From Streptomyces chumphonensis (GTDB lineage Bacteria > Actinomycetota > Actinomycetes > Streptomycetales > Streptomycetaceae): a stretch of 64,000 bases of DNA. Made by a program: the position numbers and the translations under genes. This document shows positions 51,096-60,430 of this stretch, in pieces. The stretch lies in the NCBI RefSeq assembly GCF_014779715.1, contig NZ_JACXYU010000013.1, positions 1-64,000 on the forward strand. The letters run 5' to 3'. Below the pieces are notes generated by a model. The model worked only from the letters and a program-made list of their open reading frames with translations. It did no database searches and was not told the origin of the DNA. Each line of letters opens with the position of its first letter. Position 1 is the stretch's first letter.

Positions 51096-52195
51096 CGGAC
51101 GGCTTCGGGGTGCAGCAGGGCCGCGACGCGTTCGACGGCGAGGTGGTTGGAGGGTCCGAGGTAGATCGAGTCGGACAGGACGGTGTACCGGTCGTCGCGG
51201 GCGGCCGGCCACTGCGGGAAGGCGTCGAGGAGGTCGCGGGCGTAGGTGTCGGCGTCGTCCCCGGGCTGCCAGGCGACGACGACGACGGCGTCGACCTGCT
51301 TCGCGGCGAGCTGCTCGGGGCTGAGGTCGGCGAACATGGTGGCGGAGGCGTCGGCGAAGGCGTTGCGGCCCCCGGCCTTGGCGAGGACGTCGTTCCAGAT
51401 GCCGCGCGCGGCGACGGAGCTGTACGGGTTGGCGCCCATGCTCATGTTGGCGAAGATGACCAGGACGTCGGGGGTGTCCTCCGCGCTGTCGCCCTGGTTC
51501 TTCCGCGCCTCGCGCACGGCTGCTGCCGTCTTCCGGATGTGCCGTTCGGAGGCTTCGACGCGCTGCTCCGCCCGGTCGCGGACGTCGAAGACGGCGCCGA
51601 GGTCGCGGAGGAGGGCGTAGCTGTCCTCGATGGTCGGCGGGTCCTTCACGGCCGCGCGTTCGTCGCAGCCCGTGCGCGGTATGTAGGTGCGGGCGCCGGC
51701 CTCGGCGAGTTCCTCCCGGGTGGCGAAACCGTTCTCCGAGCGGAACCCGAAGCCGGTGGTGGAGAGCACCAGGTCCGGTGCGAGGTCGAGCATCGACTCC
51801 CGGGGGAAGTCCTGGAGTTCGTTGCGGCGGACGTCGCCGGTCGGCAGCTCGTCGATGGCCTCGGCCCGGCCCTTCACCTCCGAGTGGCCGTAGCTCTGGG
51901 CGTTGGCGACGATGCGGTCCTCCAGGCCGAGGTCGAGCAGCGTCGAGACCTCGGCGACCGAGGCGCCGTTCATCACCACCACGCGTTCGGGGGCTTCGGT
52001 GAAGGTCTGCTCGACGCCGCAGACGTCCAGGGTCACCGGGTAGCCCTCGCCCTCCCACGCCTCCCGCTCGCCGACGGCCGCGGCGGGCTCGGCCGAGCCG
52101 GTCGTGCCGCTGTCGGCCGGGGCGCAGCCCAGCGCGCCGAGGCAGGCGGTGGCGAGCACCGTGCCCAGGGCGACGGTGGTTCGGAACGAGGGCAT
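51092..52195 (-). CDS. Siderophore-type substrate-binding lipoprotein of ABC importer
   Basis: A 367-aa class III binding protein: lipobox ACLGALGCAP, then CGVEQTFTEAPERVVVMNGA opening lobe 1, DFPRESMLDLAPDLVLSTTG, and VDAVVVVAWQPGDDADTYAR in lobe 2. The fold serves iron-siderophores, haem and cobalamin. Its gene starts 96 bp after the NRPS stop on the same strand. In this setting the likely ligand is the metal complex of the locus's own isonitrile product; that is inference, and a ferric siderophore or cobalamin is the main alternative. Confidence 0.9.
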   Translation of the reverse strand: MPSFRTTVALGTVLATACLGALGCAPADSGTTGSAEPAAAVGEREAWEGEGYPVTLDVCGVEQTFTEAPERVVVMNGASVAEVSTLLDLGLEDRIVANAQSYGHSEVKGRAEAIDELPTGDVRRNELQDFPRESMLDLAPDLVLSTTGFGFRSENGFATREELAEAGARTYIPRTGCDERAAVKDPPTIEDSYALLRDLGAVFDVRDRAEQRVEASERHIRKTAAAVREARKNQGDSAEDTPDVLVIFANMSMGANPYSSVAARGIWNDVLAKAGGRNAFADASATMFADLSPEQLAAKQVDAVVVVAWQPGDDADTYARDLLDAFPQWPAARDDRYTVLSDSIYLGPSNHLAVERVAALLHPEAVR

Positions 52196-52291
52196 GGCGA
52201 CTCCAACGCACGGCGGGGGACGACGTCCTTCCGTGCAGTAGTCGGACGGCGGGCGCCCCGGGTTCCCGGTCGACGCCCGCCGTCGCTCACG

Positions 52292-55200
52292 TCACCCGCG
52301 CTCGGCCGGTGCGGGCAGCGCGCCGGTGGCCACGCAGTGGTCGAGGTAGCGGAAGACCAGCGCGCGGTCCGGGGCCGGGCACGTCACCCCGCTGCCGGCC
52401 AGCGCCGCCGTGGCCCGCTCGGCGCGCACGGTGCCGATGTCGAGCGTCTCGGGGCCCGCGCCGCCGCCGGTGTCCGGGGCCTCCCAGGAGTCGAAGAAGG
52501 ACAGCGTGGTGGCGGCCACGCCCTCCCGCGCGGCCGGACGGGCGGTCAGTTCGGCGTGCCAGCGGGCGATCGGCACCGAGCGCACCGGGTAGCCGTAGGC
52601 GCGCAGCGACGCGTACAGCTCGTCGAGCCGGACGGGCGGCGCGGGGGCGTGGTTGAGGACGCCGCCGGGCTGCTCGGGGGCGAGCATCACCTCGACGAGG
52701 GCCCGGGCGACGTAGTCCACCGGGGTCCACACCTCCTGTTCGAACAGCTCGGGCAGGACGCCGTGCGGCACGCCGGTGCGCAGCACCCCCCACAGCACGT
52801 CCTGCGGGTTGACGTGCCCGGTGCGGGCCTCGCCCGTGACCCGCCCGAGCCGGTGCACGGTCACCGGCAGCCCCTGTTCGGCGGCCCCGCGGGCCAGCTG
52901 CTCGGCGACCCACTTGGACTGCTGGTAGCCCGTCACCAGGCCCGGGTGCGCGGGCAGGTACTCCTCCGGTACTTCGGCGGCCAGCGCCCGGGGCGGGGCG
53001 ACGGACAGCGTGGAGACCAGGTGGAACGGGACGCCCCGGGCGGCGGCCAGCGTGAGCAGGTCACGGGTGGCCGCCACGTTGGGGGAGCGCAGGGAGGCGT
53101 ACTCCCGCATGACGCTGACCATGGCCCCGTTGTGGCAGACCAGGTCCACGCCCGCCGCCAGGTCGGCCCACGCGGCCTCGTCCAGCCCCAGCCGGGGCCG
53201 GGCGAGGTCGGCGGGGAGCGGCACGATGCGCTTCGCCGCCTCCGGCTCGGGCGTCAGGCGCTGGGCCGCCAGCGCCTCCTCCAGCCGCCGCCCGGCCGCC
53301 TCGGCGTCCGGGGCGCGCACCGGGCAGACGACCTCCGCCGAGGTGCGGCGCAGGAGTTCGGCCAGGAGCTGGGCGCCGACGAAGCCGGTGGCGCCGGTGA
53401 GCAGCACCCGTCCGGGCCCGTCGGCACCCGTGACCGGGCGGGACGGCACCGGGCCGGGCAGGCGGAGGAGCGCGTCCTCCAGCGCCTGGGCGGGCGGCCC
53501 GGCGGCCGTCGTCCCCGCCCCGGGGCCCGGGTCGGCCGGGGCCGCTCCCGCCTCCGGGCCGGCGTCGGCGGCGGCGAGGGCGGCGGCCAGCCCGGCGGCG
53601 GTGGGGTGCTGGAAGAGCGTCGCCACCCGCACGTCCCGGCCGAGCCGTACCGTCAGCCGGTTCGCGGCCTGGATGGCCTGGAGCGACTGGCCGCCCGCGT
53701 CGAAGAAGTCGTCGTGCGCGGTCAGCCGCCGTCCGCCGAGTGCCTGCTGCCACACCTCCAGGATGACGCCGACGGTCGCGTCGGGGGGCTCCTGCTCCGC
53801 CGACGGCTCCGGCGCAGCAGGCGCCCCGGGTGCCGCGTCGGGCGGGGTGAGGGCCCTGCGGTCGATCTTCCCGGTGCCGGTGCGGGGCAGCCGGTCCGCC
53901 GGGACGAACAGCGCGGGCACCAGGGGGGCGGGCAGCACCGCGCGGGCGTGGGCCCGCAGCTCCGTCTCGTCCGGCGCCGGGGCCTCGGTGACGACGTGGG
54001 CGACCAGCCGCTTGGTGCCGTCGGGCAGTTCCTGCCCCACGACGGCGGCCTCCCGCACCCGCGGGTGGCCGAGCAGGGCCGACTCCACCTCGGCGGGCTG
54101 CACCCGGTGGCCGCTGAGCTTGAACTCGTCGTCCGCACGGCCCAGGAAGCGCAGCAGTCCGTCCGTGCCGAACCCGACGAGGTCCCCGGTGCGGTAGGCG
54201 CGCGGGCCGCCCGGCAGTTCGCTCAGCGGGGCGAACGCGGCGGCCTGCCGGTCGGGACGGCCGAGGTAGCCGAGGGCCAGCGAGTCGCCCAGCAGGTACA
54301 GTTCGCCGCCCGCCTCGGGGCCGGAGTCGCCCGGGGTCACGACGGCCACGGTGGTGCCCGGTAGGGGCAGGCCGATCGGCACCTGGCCGCGCGGGAGTTC
54401 CGGGTCGCCGAGGTCGGCCACGGTGGCCACCACGGTGGCCTCGGTGGGCCCGTAGGTGTTGAGCAGCCGGACCGAGTCGCCGACCGTGTCCCGCCAGCGG
54501 TCCACCCGCTCCGGGTAGGCGCTCTCGCCCCCGATGACGACGGTGTGCAGGTTCGCGGGCAGCGTGACGGCACGGCCCGCGACGGCGTAGGCGAGTTCGT
54601 TCCAGTAGGCGGTGGGCAGGTCGAGGACGGTCACCCCGTGTGCCTCGCAGGCCCGCAGCAGGGTGTCGACGGACTCGGTCATCTCCGCGGTGCGCAGGAC
54701 GAGCGTCGCCCCCGCGCACAGGGTGACGAAGAGCTCCTCGACGCTCGCGTCGAAGTGCAGCGGGGCGAACTGGAGCACCCGGTCCTCGGCGGTGATCCCG
54801 TAGCGCTCCGTCGCCGCCGCGACGAACCGGGCCAGCGACCGGTGGCCGACGCGGACGCCCTTGGGGGTGCCGGTGGAGCCGGAGGTGAAGATGACGTAGG
54901 CCGCCTCCCCCCGCTCCGACGCCGGTTCCGGTGCCGGTTCGGAGCCCGGCTCGGTCTGGGCCCCGGGCTCGTCGAGGAGCAGCGTCCGGACGCCCGGTGG
55001 CACCCGGTCGGCGTGGGCGCCGAGGGTGACGACGAGGGCCGGTTCCGCGTCGTCGAGCAGGGCCGTGGTGCGGGCGGCGGGGGCCGCGACGTCCAGCGGG
55101 CAGTAGGCGGCCCCGGCGGCGAAGGCGGCGAGGACGGCGGTGACCGCCGCCGTCCCGCGCGGCAGCAGCACCGCCACCAGGGCCCCGGGCCGGACGCCGT

Positions 55201-56734
55201 GCCGGGCCATGCGTGCGGCCAGGGTGCGGGCGTCGCGGTCCAGTTCGGCGTAGCTGAGCACGCGGTCGCCGTCCACCAGCGCGGGCCGGTCGCCGTCCTC
55301 GGCGACCCGGGCGGCGAACAGCTCCGGAACGGTGCGGACGGGGCCGGGCAGCGGGCCACCGCTCAGGACGGTGACCCGGCGGCCGGGGGCGGGGCGCGGC
55401 GTCCGCCCGGCGGCGCGGCCGGCGTCGGGGGCGAGGCCGACGCGGGCGGTGGCCGTGCCGGTGCGCAGCAGGTCGAGCAGTTCACCCGCGCGGTCGGCGA
55501 GGTCGGCCTCGGTGTACAGCTCGGGGTGGGCGTCGAACGCGACGCGCAGACCGCCCTCGCCCCGGTCGTAGACGTTGACGGAGAAGTCGTCCACCGGTCC
55601 GGCGGTGAGGTTGTGCGCGGTGCTGGTCGCCGTCCCGAAGGTCAGGGCGTAGCCGAAGGGCATGATGTTGACGCCCGGCCCGGACAGCCGCCGCTCGGCG
55701 CCGATCAGCCTGGTGTCCCGGCGCAGCTGCTCGTAGCGGTAGCGCTGGTGCCGGGTGGCGGCGCGCAGCTCGGCCGAGGCGCGTACCGCGAGCTCGCGGA
55801 GCGTGTCGCCGGGCTCGACGGGCAGCCGCAGGGCGAGGATGTTGCGGACCATGCAGGGCACCCGCAGGCTCACGGAGCCGAGCCGGGCGGCGGCCGGGAC
55901 GCTGAGCACCACCTCGGGTGCCCGGGTGTGCCGGTGCAGCGCCGCGGCCGTCCCGGCCAGGACGAGGTCGGGCCAGGTGACGCCGAGCTCTCCGGCGAGC
56001 GCTCGCAGCCGGTCGGCCTCCCGGGGGCCGAGGTCGGCGATGTGGCGGCGGAAGTCGCGGGCGGGCAGGGCGGTCCGGCCACTGGCCGCGAAGGTGGGCA
56101 CGGAGGGCCGGTCGGCGAACCGTTCCGTCCAGTACCGGCGGTCGCGGCCGTGTCGCTCGGAGGCGAGGTAGGCGCGTTCCTCAGCCAGGACCGACTCCAG
56201 GGTGCCGAAGGTGCGTTCGGCAGGCTCCGTGCCCGCGTCGAGCGCCGTGTAGACCTCGGCGACGCGGCGGGCGACGAGCGAGAGCCCGTAGCCGTCCAGG
56301 GCGATGTGGTGCACCCGGTGGTACCAGAGGTGCTGCTCGGGGCCGGTGCGGAACAGGGCGTGGGCGAAGACGGGTTCGGTGCCCAGGTCGACGCGGTGGT
56401 CGAGGTCGGCGGCCATCCGGCGGTGCGCGGCGGCGTGCGGGTCGGGTGCGCCGGTGAGGTCCGCGTACTCCACCGTCGCGGGCCCGTCGTCCAGCACGTG
56501 CTGGCGCGGGACGCCGTCCGTGACGCTGAACCGGACGCGCAGGGCGTCGCTCTCCGCGATGGCGCGGCGGACCGCGGCCCGGAAGCGGTCCGGGTCGAGG
56601 GGGCCGTCGATGACGAGGTACTCGGCGGTGTTGAAGGCGGCGCTGTCCGGGTCGAACTGCTGGGCGGCCCAGATGCCCCACTGGGCGGCCAGCAGGGGCA
56701 GCCCGGGTGCGGTGGCGGCGGGGTCAGCGGGCAT
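52292..56734 (-). CDS. Single-module NRPS (C-A-T-R), ScoA-type isonitrile lipopeptide synthetase
   Basis: A 1480-aa synthetase. Condensation: VHHIALDGYG (HHxxxDG, about residue 140). Adenylation: YVIFTSGSTGTPKGV (about 613), FDASVEELF (660), NTYGPTEATVV. Thiolation: DAGGQSLQAIQ (about 1011). Reductase: GATGFVGAQLLAEL (about 1111) and YQQSKWVAEQL (1268). Read against GrsA, the specificity positions give D-A-E-D-V-G-T-V-V; acidic residues at 239 and 278 suit a basic amino acid such as lysine or ornithine. In the ScoA model both amines of lysine are acylated and the reductase releases an alcohol. The start overlaps the carrier protein gene by 11 bp. Confidence 0.93.
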   Translation of the reverse strand: MPADPAATAPGLPLLAAQWGIWAAQQFDPDSAAFNTAEYLVIDGPLDPDRFRAAVRRAIAESDALRVRFSVTDGVPRQHVLDDGPATVEYADLTGAPDPHAAAHRRMAADLDHRVDLGTEPVFAHALFRTGPEQHLWYHRVHHIALDGYGLSLVARRVAEVYTALDAGTEPAERTFGTLESVLAEERAYLASERHGRDRRYWTERFADRPSVPTFAASGRTALPARDFRRHIADLGPREADRLRALAGELGVTWPDLVLAGTAAALHRHTRAPEVVLSVPAAARLGSVSLRVPCMVRNILALRLPVEPGDTLRELAVRASAELRAATRHQRYRYEQLRRDTRLIGAERRLSGPGVNIMPFGYALTFGTATSTAHNLTAGPVDDFSVNVYDRGEGGLRVAFDAHPELYTEADLADRAGELLDLLRTGTATARVGLAPDAGRAAGRTPRPAPGRRVTVLSGGPLPGPVRTVPELFAARVAEDGDRPALVDGDRVLSYAELDRDARTLAARMARHGVRPGALVAVLLPRGTAAVTAVLAAFAAGAAYCPLDVAAPAARTTALLDDAEPALVVTLGAHADRVPPGVRTLLLDEPGAQTEPGSEPAPEPASERGEAAYVIFTSGSTGTPKGVRVGHRSLARFVAAATERYGITAEDRVLQFAPLHFDASVEELFVTLCAGATLVLRTAEMTESVDTLLRACEAHGVTVLDLPTAYWNELAYAVAGRAVTLPANLHTVVIGGESAYPERVDRWRDTVGDSVRLLNTYGPTEATVVATVADLGDPELPRGQVPIGLPLPGTTVAVVTPGDSGPEAGGELYLLGDSLALGYLGRPDRQAAAFAPLSELPGGPRAYRTGDLVGFGTDGLLRFLGRADDEFKLSGHRVQPAEVESALLGHPRVREAAVVGQELPDGTKRLVAHVVTEAPAPDETELRAHARAVLPAPLVPALFVPADRLPRTGTGKIDRRALTPPDAAPGAPAAPEPSAEQEPPDATVGVILEVWQQALGGRRLTAHDDFFDAGGQSLQAIQAANRLTVRLGRDVRVATLFQHPTAAGLAAALAAADAGPEAGAAPADPGPGAGTTAAGPPAQALEDALLRLPGPVPSRPVTGADGPGRVLLTGATGFVGAQLLAELLRRTSAEVVCPVRAPDAEAAGRRLEEALAAQRLTPEPEAAKRIVPLPADLARPRLGLDEAAWADLAAGVDLVCHNGAMVSVMREYASLRSPNVAATRDLLTLAAARGVPFHLVSTLSVAPPRALAAEVPEEYLPAHPGLVTGYQQSKWVAEQLARGAAEQGLPVTVHRLGRVTGEARTGHVNPQDVLWGVLRTGVPHGVLPELFEQEVWTPVDYVARALVEVMLAPEQPGGVLNHAPAPPVRLDELYASLRAYGYPVRSVPIARWHAELTARPAAREGVAATTLSFFDSWEAPDTGGGAGPETLDIGTVRAERATAALAGSGVTCPAPDRALVFRYLDHCVATGALPAPAERG

Positions 56735-56990
56735 CGGGCACCGTCCGCGTCATCCGTTCGGTCAGCAGCTCCCACCACTCCTGGAACGAGCCGCGCTCGG
56801 CCAGGTCGACGTAGCCGACCTCGACGCCCGCGGCCCGCCAGCGCTCGGCGAGGGTGCTGACGCGCAGCGAGTCCAGCCCCGCGTCGACGGGGCCCTCGCC
56901 GAGGTCGACCTCGTCGGGGCTCTGGTGGAGGAACTCCGCCAGATCGGCCCGGAAGGAGGCCTCGGTGACGGCCTCGACTCGTTCGTTCAT
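56724..56990 (-). CDS. Stand-alone acyl carrier protein (ScoB/Rv0100-type position)
   Basis: An 88-aa carrier protein with the phosphopantetheine serine in DAGLDSLRVSTLAERW. It lies between the acyl-ACP ligase and the NRPS, the place of the ACP in isonitrile lipopeptide clusters, so it should carry the beta-amino/isonitrile acyl chain to the condensation domain. The ATG at 56990 follows AGGAG at 6 nt. The region after helix 3 (ERGSFQEWWELLTERM) resembles aryl/NRPS carrier proteins more than fatty acid ACPs. It overlaps the NRPS gene by 11 bp. Confidence 0.88.
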   Translation of the reverse strand: MNERVEAVTEASFRADLAEFLHQSPDEVDLGEGPVDAGLDSLRVSTLAERWRAAGVEVGYVDLAERGSFQEWWELLTERMTRTVPDAR

Positions 56991-57085
56991 CGTCCTCTCC
57001 TGGGGTGCGTTCGGTGGGCGGGCCGGCGGCCGCGCGGCGCGCGGAACACCGGCCCGCCCGGACGGGCCGGGCACGGGGTGCGGGG

Positions 57086-58681
57086 TCAGTTGACCTTGCG
57101 GTCGCGGCCCGCCCACAGCCGGTCGCGCAGCTCGCGGCGGAGGATCTTTCCGCTGGGGTTGCGCGGCACGTGCGCGATCTCCTCGTAGGCTGCGGGGAGC
57201 TTGAAGGCGGCGAGCCGTTCGCTCAGGAAGCGGTGCAGCTCGCGGCGCGTCGGCGGGGTGCCGGGCGCCGGGACCCAGCACGCGTGCACGCGCTCGCCCC
57301 AGTGCTCGTCCGGCGCGCCGACGACGACGGCGTCGGCCACGCCCGGGTGCTTCTCCAGGGCGTCCTCGATCTCGGCCGGGTAGACGTTCTCCCCGGCGAC
57401 GATGATCGTGTCCTTGATGCGGTCCTGGATGAAGACGTAGCCCGCTTCGTCCACGTGGCCCGCGTCCCCGGTGTGGACCCAGCCGTCGACGAGGGTCTCG
57501 GCCGTGCGCTCGGGCAGGCCGAAGTACTCGACCATCCGGGCCGGGGTGGCCAGGCAGACCTCCCCGACCCGGCCGACCGGGAGTTCGGCCCCCTTCTCGT
57601 CGACGATCTTGACCCGCACGCCCGGGTAGGGGCGGCCGGCCGCCCGCATCCGGGGCTGCCCGGGGCGGTGGTCGGCCGGCGGCAGGCACACGGCCGTGTT
57701 GCCGGTCTCGGTCAGGCCGTAGATCTGGGCGAACTCGGCGCCGAACACGGCGAGGCTGCGTTCGAGCAGGTCCTCCGTGATCGGTGAGCCGCCGTAGACG
57801 ATCTTCCGCAGGCCGCTGAAGTCCGCCTGTTCGACCTGGGGTTCGGCGAGCAGCAGGCGCAGCATGGACGGGACGACGCAGGCCGTCGTCACCCCGTGTT
57901 CGCGCAGCGCCAGCACGGCGTCCCGGGCGGTGAACGCGGGCAGGGCGACGATGGTGGCGCCGCCGGCCAGGTTCTGGGTGGCCCACCACAGTCCGCCGAC
58001 GTGGAATCCGGGGATGCCGACGAGGCTCACGTCCTGCGGTCGCCAGTCGATCCAGTCGACGCCCGCCTCCGCCATGGCGGTGCGGACGGCGGCGAAGGAG
58101 CGGTGGGCCAGGACGACGCCCTTGGGCAGCCCGGTGGTGCCGCTGGTGTAGAGCTGGACGACGGGGGTGTCCGCCGTGGGCTCGACGAGGTCCGCCGCCG
58201 TGCCCCCGGGAACCGCCGCGTCGGCCGCCGCCGCGTCCGCCGGTCCGTCCGCCGACTTCCAGCGGGCGTAGGCGTCCTGCCGGTCCTCGCCGAGCAGCAC
58301 GTGCCGGGGCGGCCGGGCGGCCTCGTCCACCTGCCGCAGCAGGTCCTCGAAGGCGGACTCCAGGAACACCAGCGCCGCGCCCGAGTCGGCGAGGATGTGG
58401 GTCACCTCGACGGCGGTGAGCCGCCAGTTGAGGGGCACCAGGACGGTGCCGCTCAGGGCGCAGCCGTAGAGGATCTCGTAGTAGCGCTCGGACTCCTTGC
58501 CCAGGTACGCCACCCGGTCCCCCGGACGCACACCCGCCGCCCGCAGCCGCCGGGCCACGCGGTTCCCGGCGGCGAGGAGTTCGGCGTAGGTGAGGGTGTG
58601 CGGGCCGCAGCGGACGGCCGGGTGCTCGGGGCGCAGCCCGGCCTGGGTGCGCAGCGACTCGACCAGGGTGGGGAGCGTCAT
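57086..58681 (-). CDS. FadD10/ScoC-type acyl-ACP ligase
   Basis: A 531-aa ANL-superfamily ligase. VVQLYTSGTTGLPKGVVLAH is the P-loop, GFHVGGLWWATQNL and QIYGLTETGN are core motifs, DGWVHTGDAGHVDEAGYVFI holds the ribose-binding Asp, and PRNPSGKILRRELRDRL the catalytic Lys of the C-terminal lid. By position it activates a fatty acid as acyl-AMP and loads it onto a carrier protein rather than CoA, as ScoC and FadD10 do. Its start overlaps the stop of the hotdog gene (ATGA). Which of the two carrier proteins it uses is not determinable here. Confidence 0.9.
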   Translation of the reverse strand: MTLPTLVESLRTQAGLRPEHPAVRCGPHTLTYAELLAAGNRVARRLRAAGVRPGDRVAYLGKESERYYEILYGCALSGTVLVPLNWRLTAVEVTHILADSGAALVFLESAFEDLLRQVDEAARPPRHVLLGEDRQDAYARWKSADGPADAAAADAAVPGGTAADLVEPTADTPVVQLYTSGTTGLPKGVVLAHRSFAAVRTAMAEAGVDWIDWRPQDVSLVGIPGFHVGGLWWATQNLAGGATIVALPAFTARDAVLALREHGVTTACVVPSMLRLLLAEPQVEQADFSGLRKIVYGGSPITEDLLERSLAVFGAEFAQIYGLTETGNTAVCLPPADHRPGQPRMRAAGRPYPGVRVKIVDEKGAELPVGRVGEVCLATPARMVEYFGLPERTAETLVDGWVHTGDAGHVDEAGYVFIQDRIKDTIIVAGENVYPAEIEDALEKHPGVADAVVVGAPDEHWGERVHACWVPAPGTPPTRRELHRFLSERLAAFKLPAAYEEIAHVPRNPSGKILRRELRDRLWAGRDRKVN

Positions 58682-59247
58682 GTGCCCTCCGCCCCGGTCA
58701 GGCCGACGAGGGCGAGCTGGACGCCGCCGTCGCAGCGTCCCCCCGCCGCGTCGGCGTAGCGGAACGTGGTGTCGGCGAGCAGCAGCGGAGGGGCGTCCGC
58801 GGCGCGCCGGGGGCGGGTGAAGCCGGTGAACTCCATGGAGCCGGTGAAGTCGCGCGGGTCGACGGGGCGGCGGAAGTTGCTGCGGAAGCGCACGATGAGG
58901 ATGTCGGGGAGCTGGTGGCGCCAGTAGTCCTCCAGCGTCCAGTCGGCGAACTCCGGCAGCAGCCGTTCCTTCACCGACTTGGCGACCGCGTAGTACATCA
59001 TCTGGTTGTAGGCGATGTTGACCTCGACGGCGTTGAGGTGCCCGGTGTCGTCGATGTAGCAGGACTCCGGGATGGCGAAGGTGCCGTGGACGGCGACCCG
59101 GCCGTCGACGGAACGGGTCACCTCGGCCGTTCGCAGGTAGGCGCAGCCCGGCTTGTACGGCCGCAGCACGCGGGTGAGCAGCGGGCCGTCGGTGGGGTGG
59201 GACGTGACCGTGCCGGGGGTGGGGTCCTGGACGCGGACACCGGTCAT
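58678..59247 (-). CDS. FcoT/ScoD-type hotdog-fold enzyme
   Basis: A 189-aa hotdog-fold protein similar to Rv0098 (FcoT). Recognisable pieces: FAIPESCYIDDTGHLNAVEV, NIAYNQMMYYAVAKSVKERL, QLPDILIVRFRSNFRRPVDP, and DFTGSMEFTGF. In characterised isonitrile pathways the homologue (ScoD) adds glycine to the beta carbon of an enoyl-ACP and releases the (R)-3-(carboxymethylamino) acid; it was first named a fatty acyl thioesterase. It overlaps both neighbours by 4 bp, so oxygenase, hotdog and ligase are translated as a unit. Confidence 0.9.
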   Translation of the reverse strand: MTGVRVQDPTPGTVTSHPTDGPLLTRVLRPYKPGCAYLRTAEVTRSVDGRVAVHGTFAIPESCYIDDTGHLNAVEVNIAYNQMMYYAVAKSVKERLLPEFADWTLEDYWRHQLPDILIVRFRSNFRRPVDPRDFTGSMEFTGFTRPRRAADAPPLLLADTTFRYADAAGGRCDGGVQLALVGLTGAEGT

Positions 59248-60167
59248 CGCGGGTCCCCCTCCGGCCCGCCCTGCTCCCCGGGGACGCGCAGGCCCTCGTA
59301 GAGCGGCTTCTCGTCGTGCACGGTGACGCGGTAGGAGGCGGTGGGCTCGGGGGTGCTGGTGTGCAGGGCGCGGTGGATGAGGCTGCGGTTGTCCCAGATG
59401 AGCAGGTCGCCCTTCTCGAAGCTCTGCAGGTGGATGTTCTCGTGCCGGTACGTCTCGTCCCGCTGGCCGGTGGCCTCGTAGAGGCGGTCCAGCAGCAGGT
59501 CGTCGAGCGGCTTGCCGTCCTCGTCCTCGATGCCGACGGTGAAGCCCTCGCTGAGGTAGAGCACCGTCTCGCCGGTCATGGGGTGGGTGAAGGTGGTCGG
59601 GTGCGTCACCGGGGGCGACTTGCTCTCGACCTCGTCGATGATCTCGGACAGCGGCCGGTACACGTCGTGCGGACGGATCTTGAAGTACTTGCGCACGCTG
59701 TGGACGCAGCGGGTCCCGGCGATCTCCTGCCGCAGGTCCTCGGGCAGCCGCTCGTAGGCGCGGCCCATGTCGATGAAGTAGGTGCCGCGGTTGCGCTGCG
59801 GTATGACCTGCGGGTAGATGAGCGTGAGCCCGAAGGGGTTCGGCATGAACATGTAGTCGGCGTGCCAGAACTTGCCGGTCTTCGGGACGCCGACCTGCTT
59901 GCCGTCCTCCGGCACGTTGGAGGAGACGAACACCTCGGGCACCTCGGGGTGCTGGTACATCTCCTCGTAGTACGTCTCGGGGCGGCCGAGCCGGCGGCCG
60001 AGGTCGAGGTAGTCGCGCGGGGAGAGGTCCTGCTGCTTGAGCACCACGATCTTGTGCCGGTAGACCGCCTCCTTGAGCCGGGCGATGTCCTCCTCGCTCG
60101 CGGTGCGGTGGTCGAAGTCGGTGGCCTGGGCGCCGAGTGCGGCGTCGGTGCGGACGGTGATCTCCAT
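59244..60167 (-). CDS. ScoE-type non-haem iron(II) oxygenase, isonitrile synthase
   Basis: A 307-aa TauD-fold Fe(II)/2-oxoglutarate enzyme. The facial triad is GKFWHADYMFMP (H-x-D, about residues 100-102) and WDNRSLIHRALHTS (distal His, about 263), with SYRVTVHD giving the oxoglutarate-binding Arg. Homologues (ScoE, Rv0097) oxidatively decarboxylate the glycine-derived N-carboxymethyl group to an isonitrile. Residues MYQHPEVPEVFVSSNVPEDG and RKYFKIRPHDVYRPLSEIID look family-specific. The ATG at 60167 has AAGGAG at 11 nt; a GTG at 60176 would be too near it. It is the signature gene of the locus. Confidence 0.93.
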   Translation of the reverse strand: MEITVRTDAALGAQATDFDHRTASEEDIARLKEAVYRHKIVVLKQQDLSPRDYLDLGRRLGRPETYYEEMYQHPEVPEVFVSSNVPEDGKQVGVPKTGKFWHADYMFMPNPFGLTLIYPQVIPQRNRGTYFIDMGRAYERLPEDLRQEIAGTRCVHSVRKYFKIRPHDVYRPLSEIIDEVESKSPPVTHPTTFTHPMTGETVLYLSEGFTVGIEDEDGKPLDDLLLDRLYEATGQRDETYRHENIHLQSFEKGDLLIWDNRSLIHRALHTSTPEPTASYRVTVHDEKPLYEGLRVPGEQGGPEGDPR

Positions 60168-60172
60168 GGTGG

Positions 60173-60430
60173 TCACTGCTCCTTCGTGCGGTGGGCGAGT
60201 TTGTCGTCGACGAGCCGGGCGGTGCTGCGCAGGCTGAACTCCTCGGTGATCTCGGTGTCGTCCACCGGGACCTCGAAGTCGCTCTCGATGCGCATGCTGA
60301 TCTCGGTCAGCGTCAGGGAGTCGAGGCCGAGCGCCTGGTAGGTGGCGTCGGGGTCGGCGTCGGCCAGTTGCGGGTCGAGCGCCTCGACGACGGCGATCAG
60401 CCGGTCGAGCGTGGTCGTCGTGTCGTTCAC
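60173..60430 (-). CDS. Second acyl carrier protein, paired with KAS III
   Basis: An 85-aa acyl carrier protein with the pantetheine serine in ALGLDSLTLTEISMRIESDF and an acidic helix 2, closer in look to fatty acid/polyketide ACPs than the carrier at 56724. The GTG at 60430 overlaps the fabH-like stop (GTGA) and has AAGGAGC 7 nt upstream. The five-gene isonitrile sets I know of need only one free ACP; this extra one presumably serves the adjacent ketosynthase in making a dedicated acyl chain. Confidence 0.88.
   Translation of the reverse strand: MNDTTTTLDRLIAVVEALDPQLADADPDATYQALGLDSLTLTEISMRIESDFEVPVDDTEITEEFSLRSTARLVDDKLAHRTKEQ

Noticed and set aside
51110..54364. A very long open frame antisense to the binding protein and NRPS
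   Set aside because: It is complementary to two clear genes with intact domain motifs and has no recognisable domain or ribosome site.
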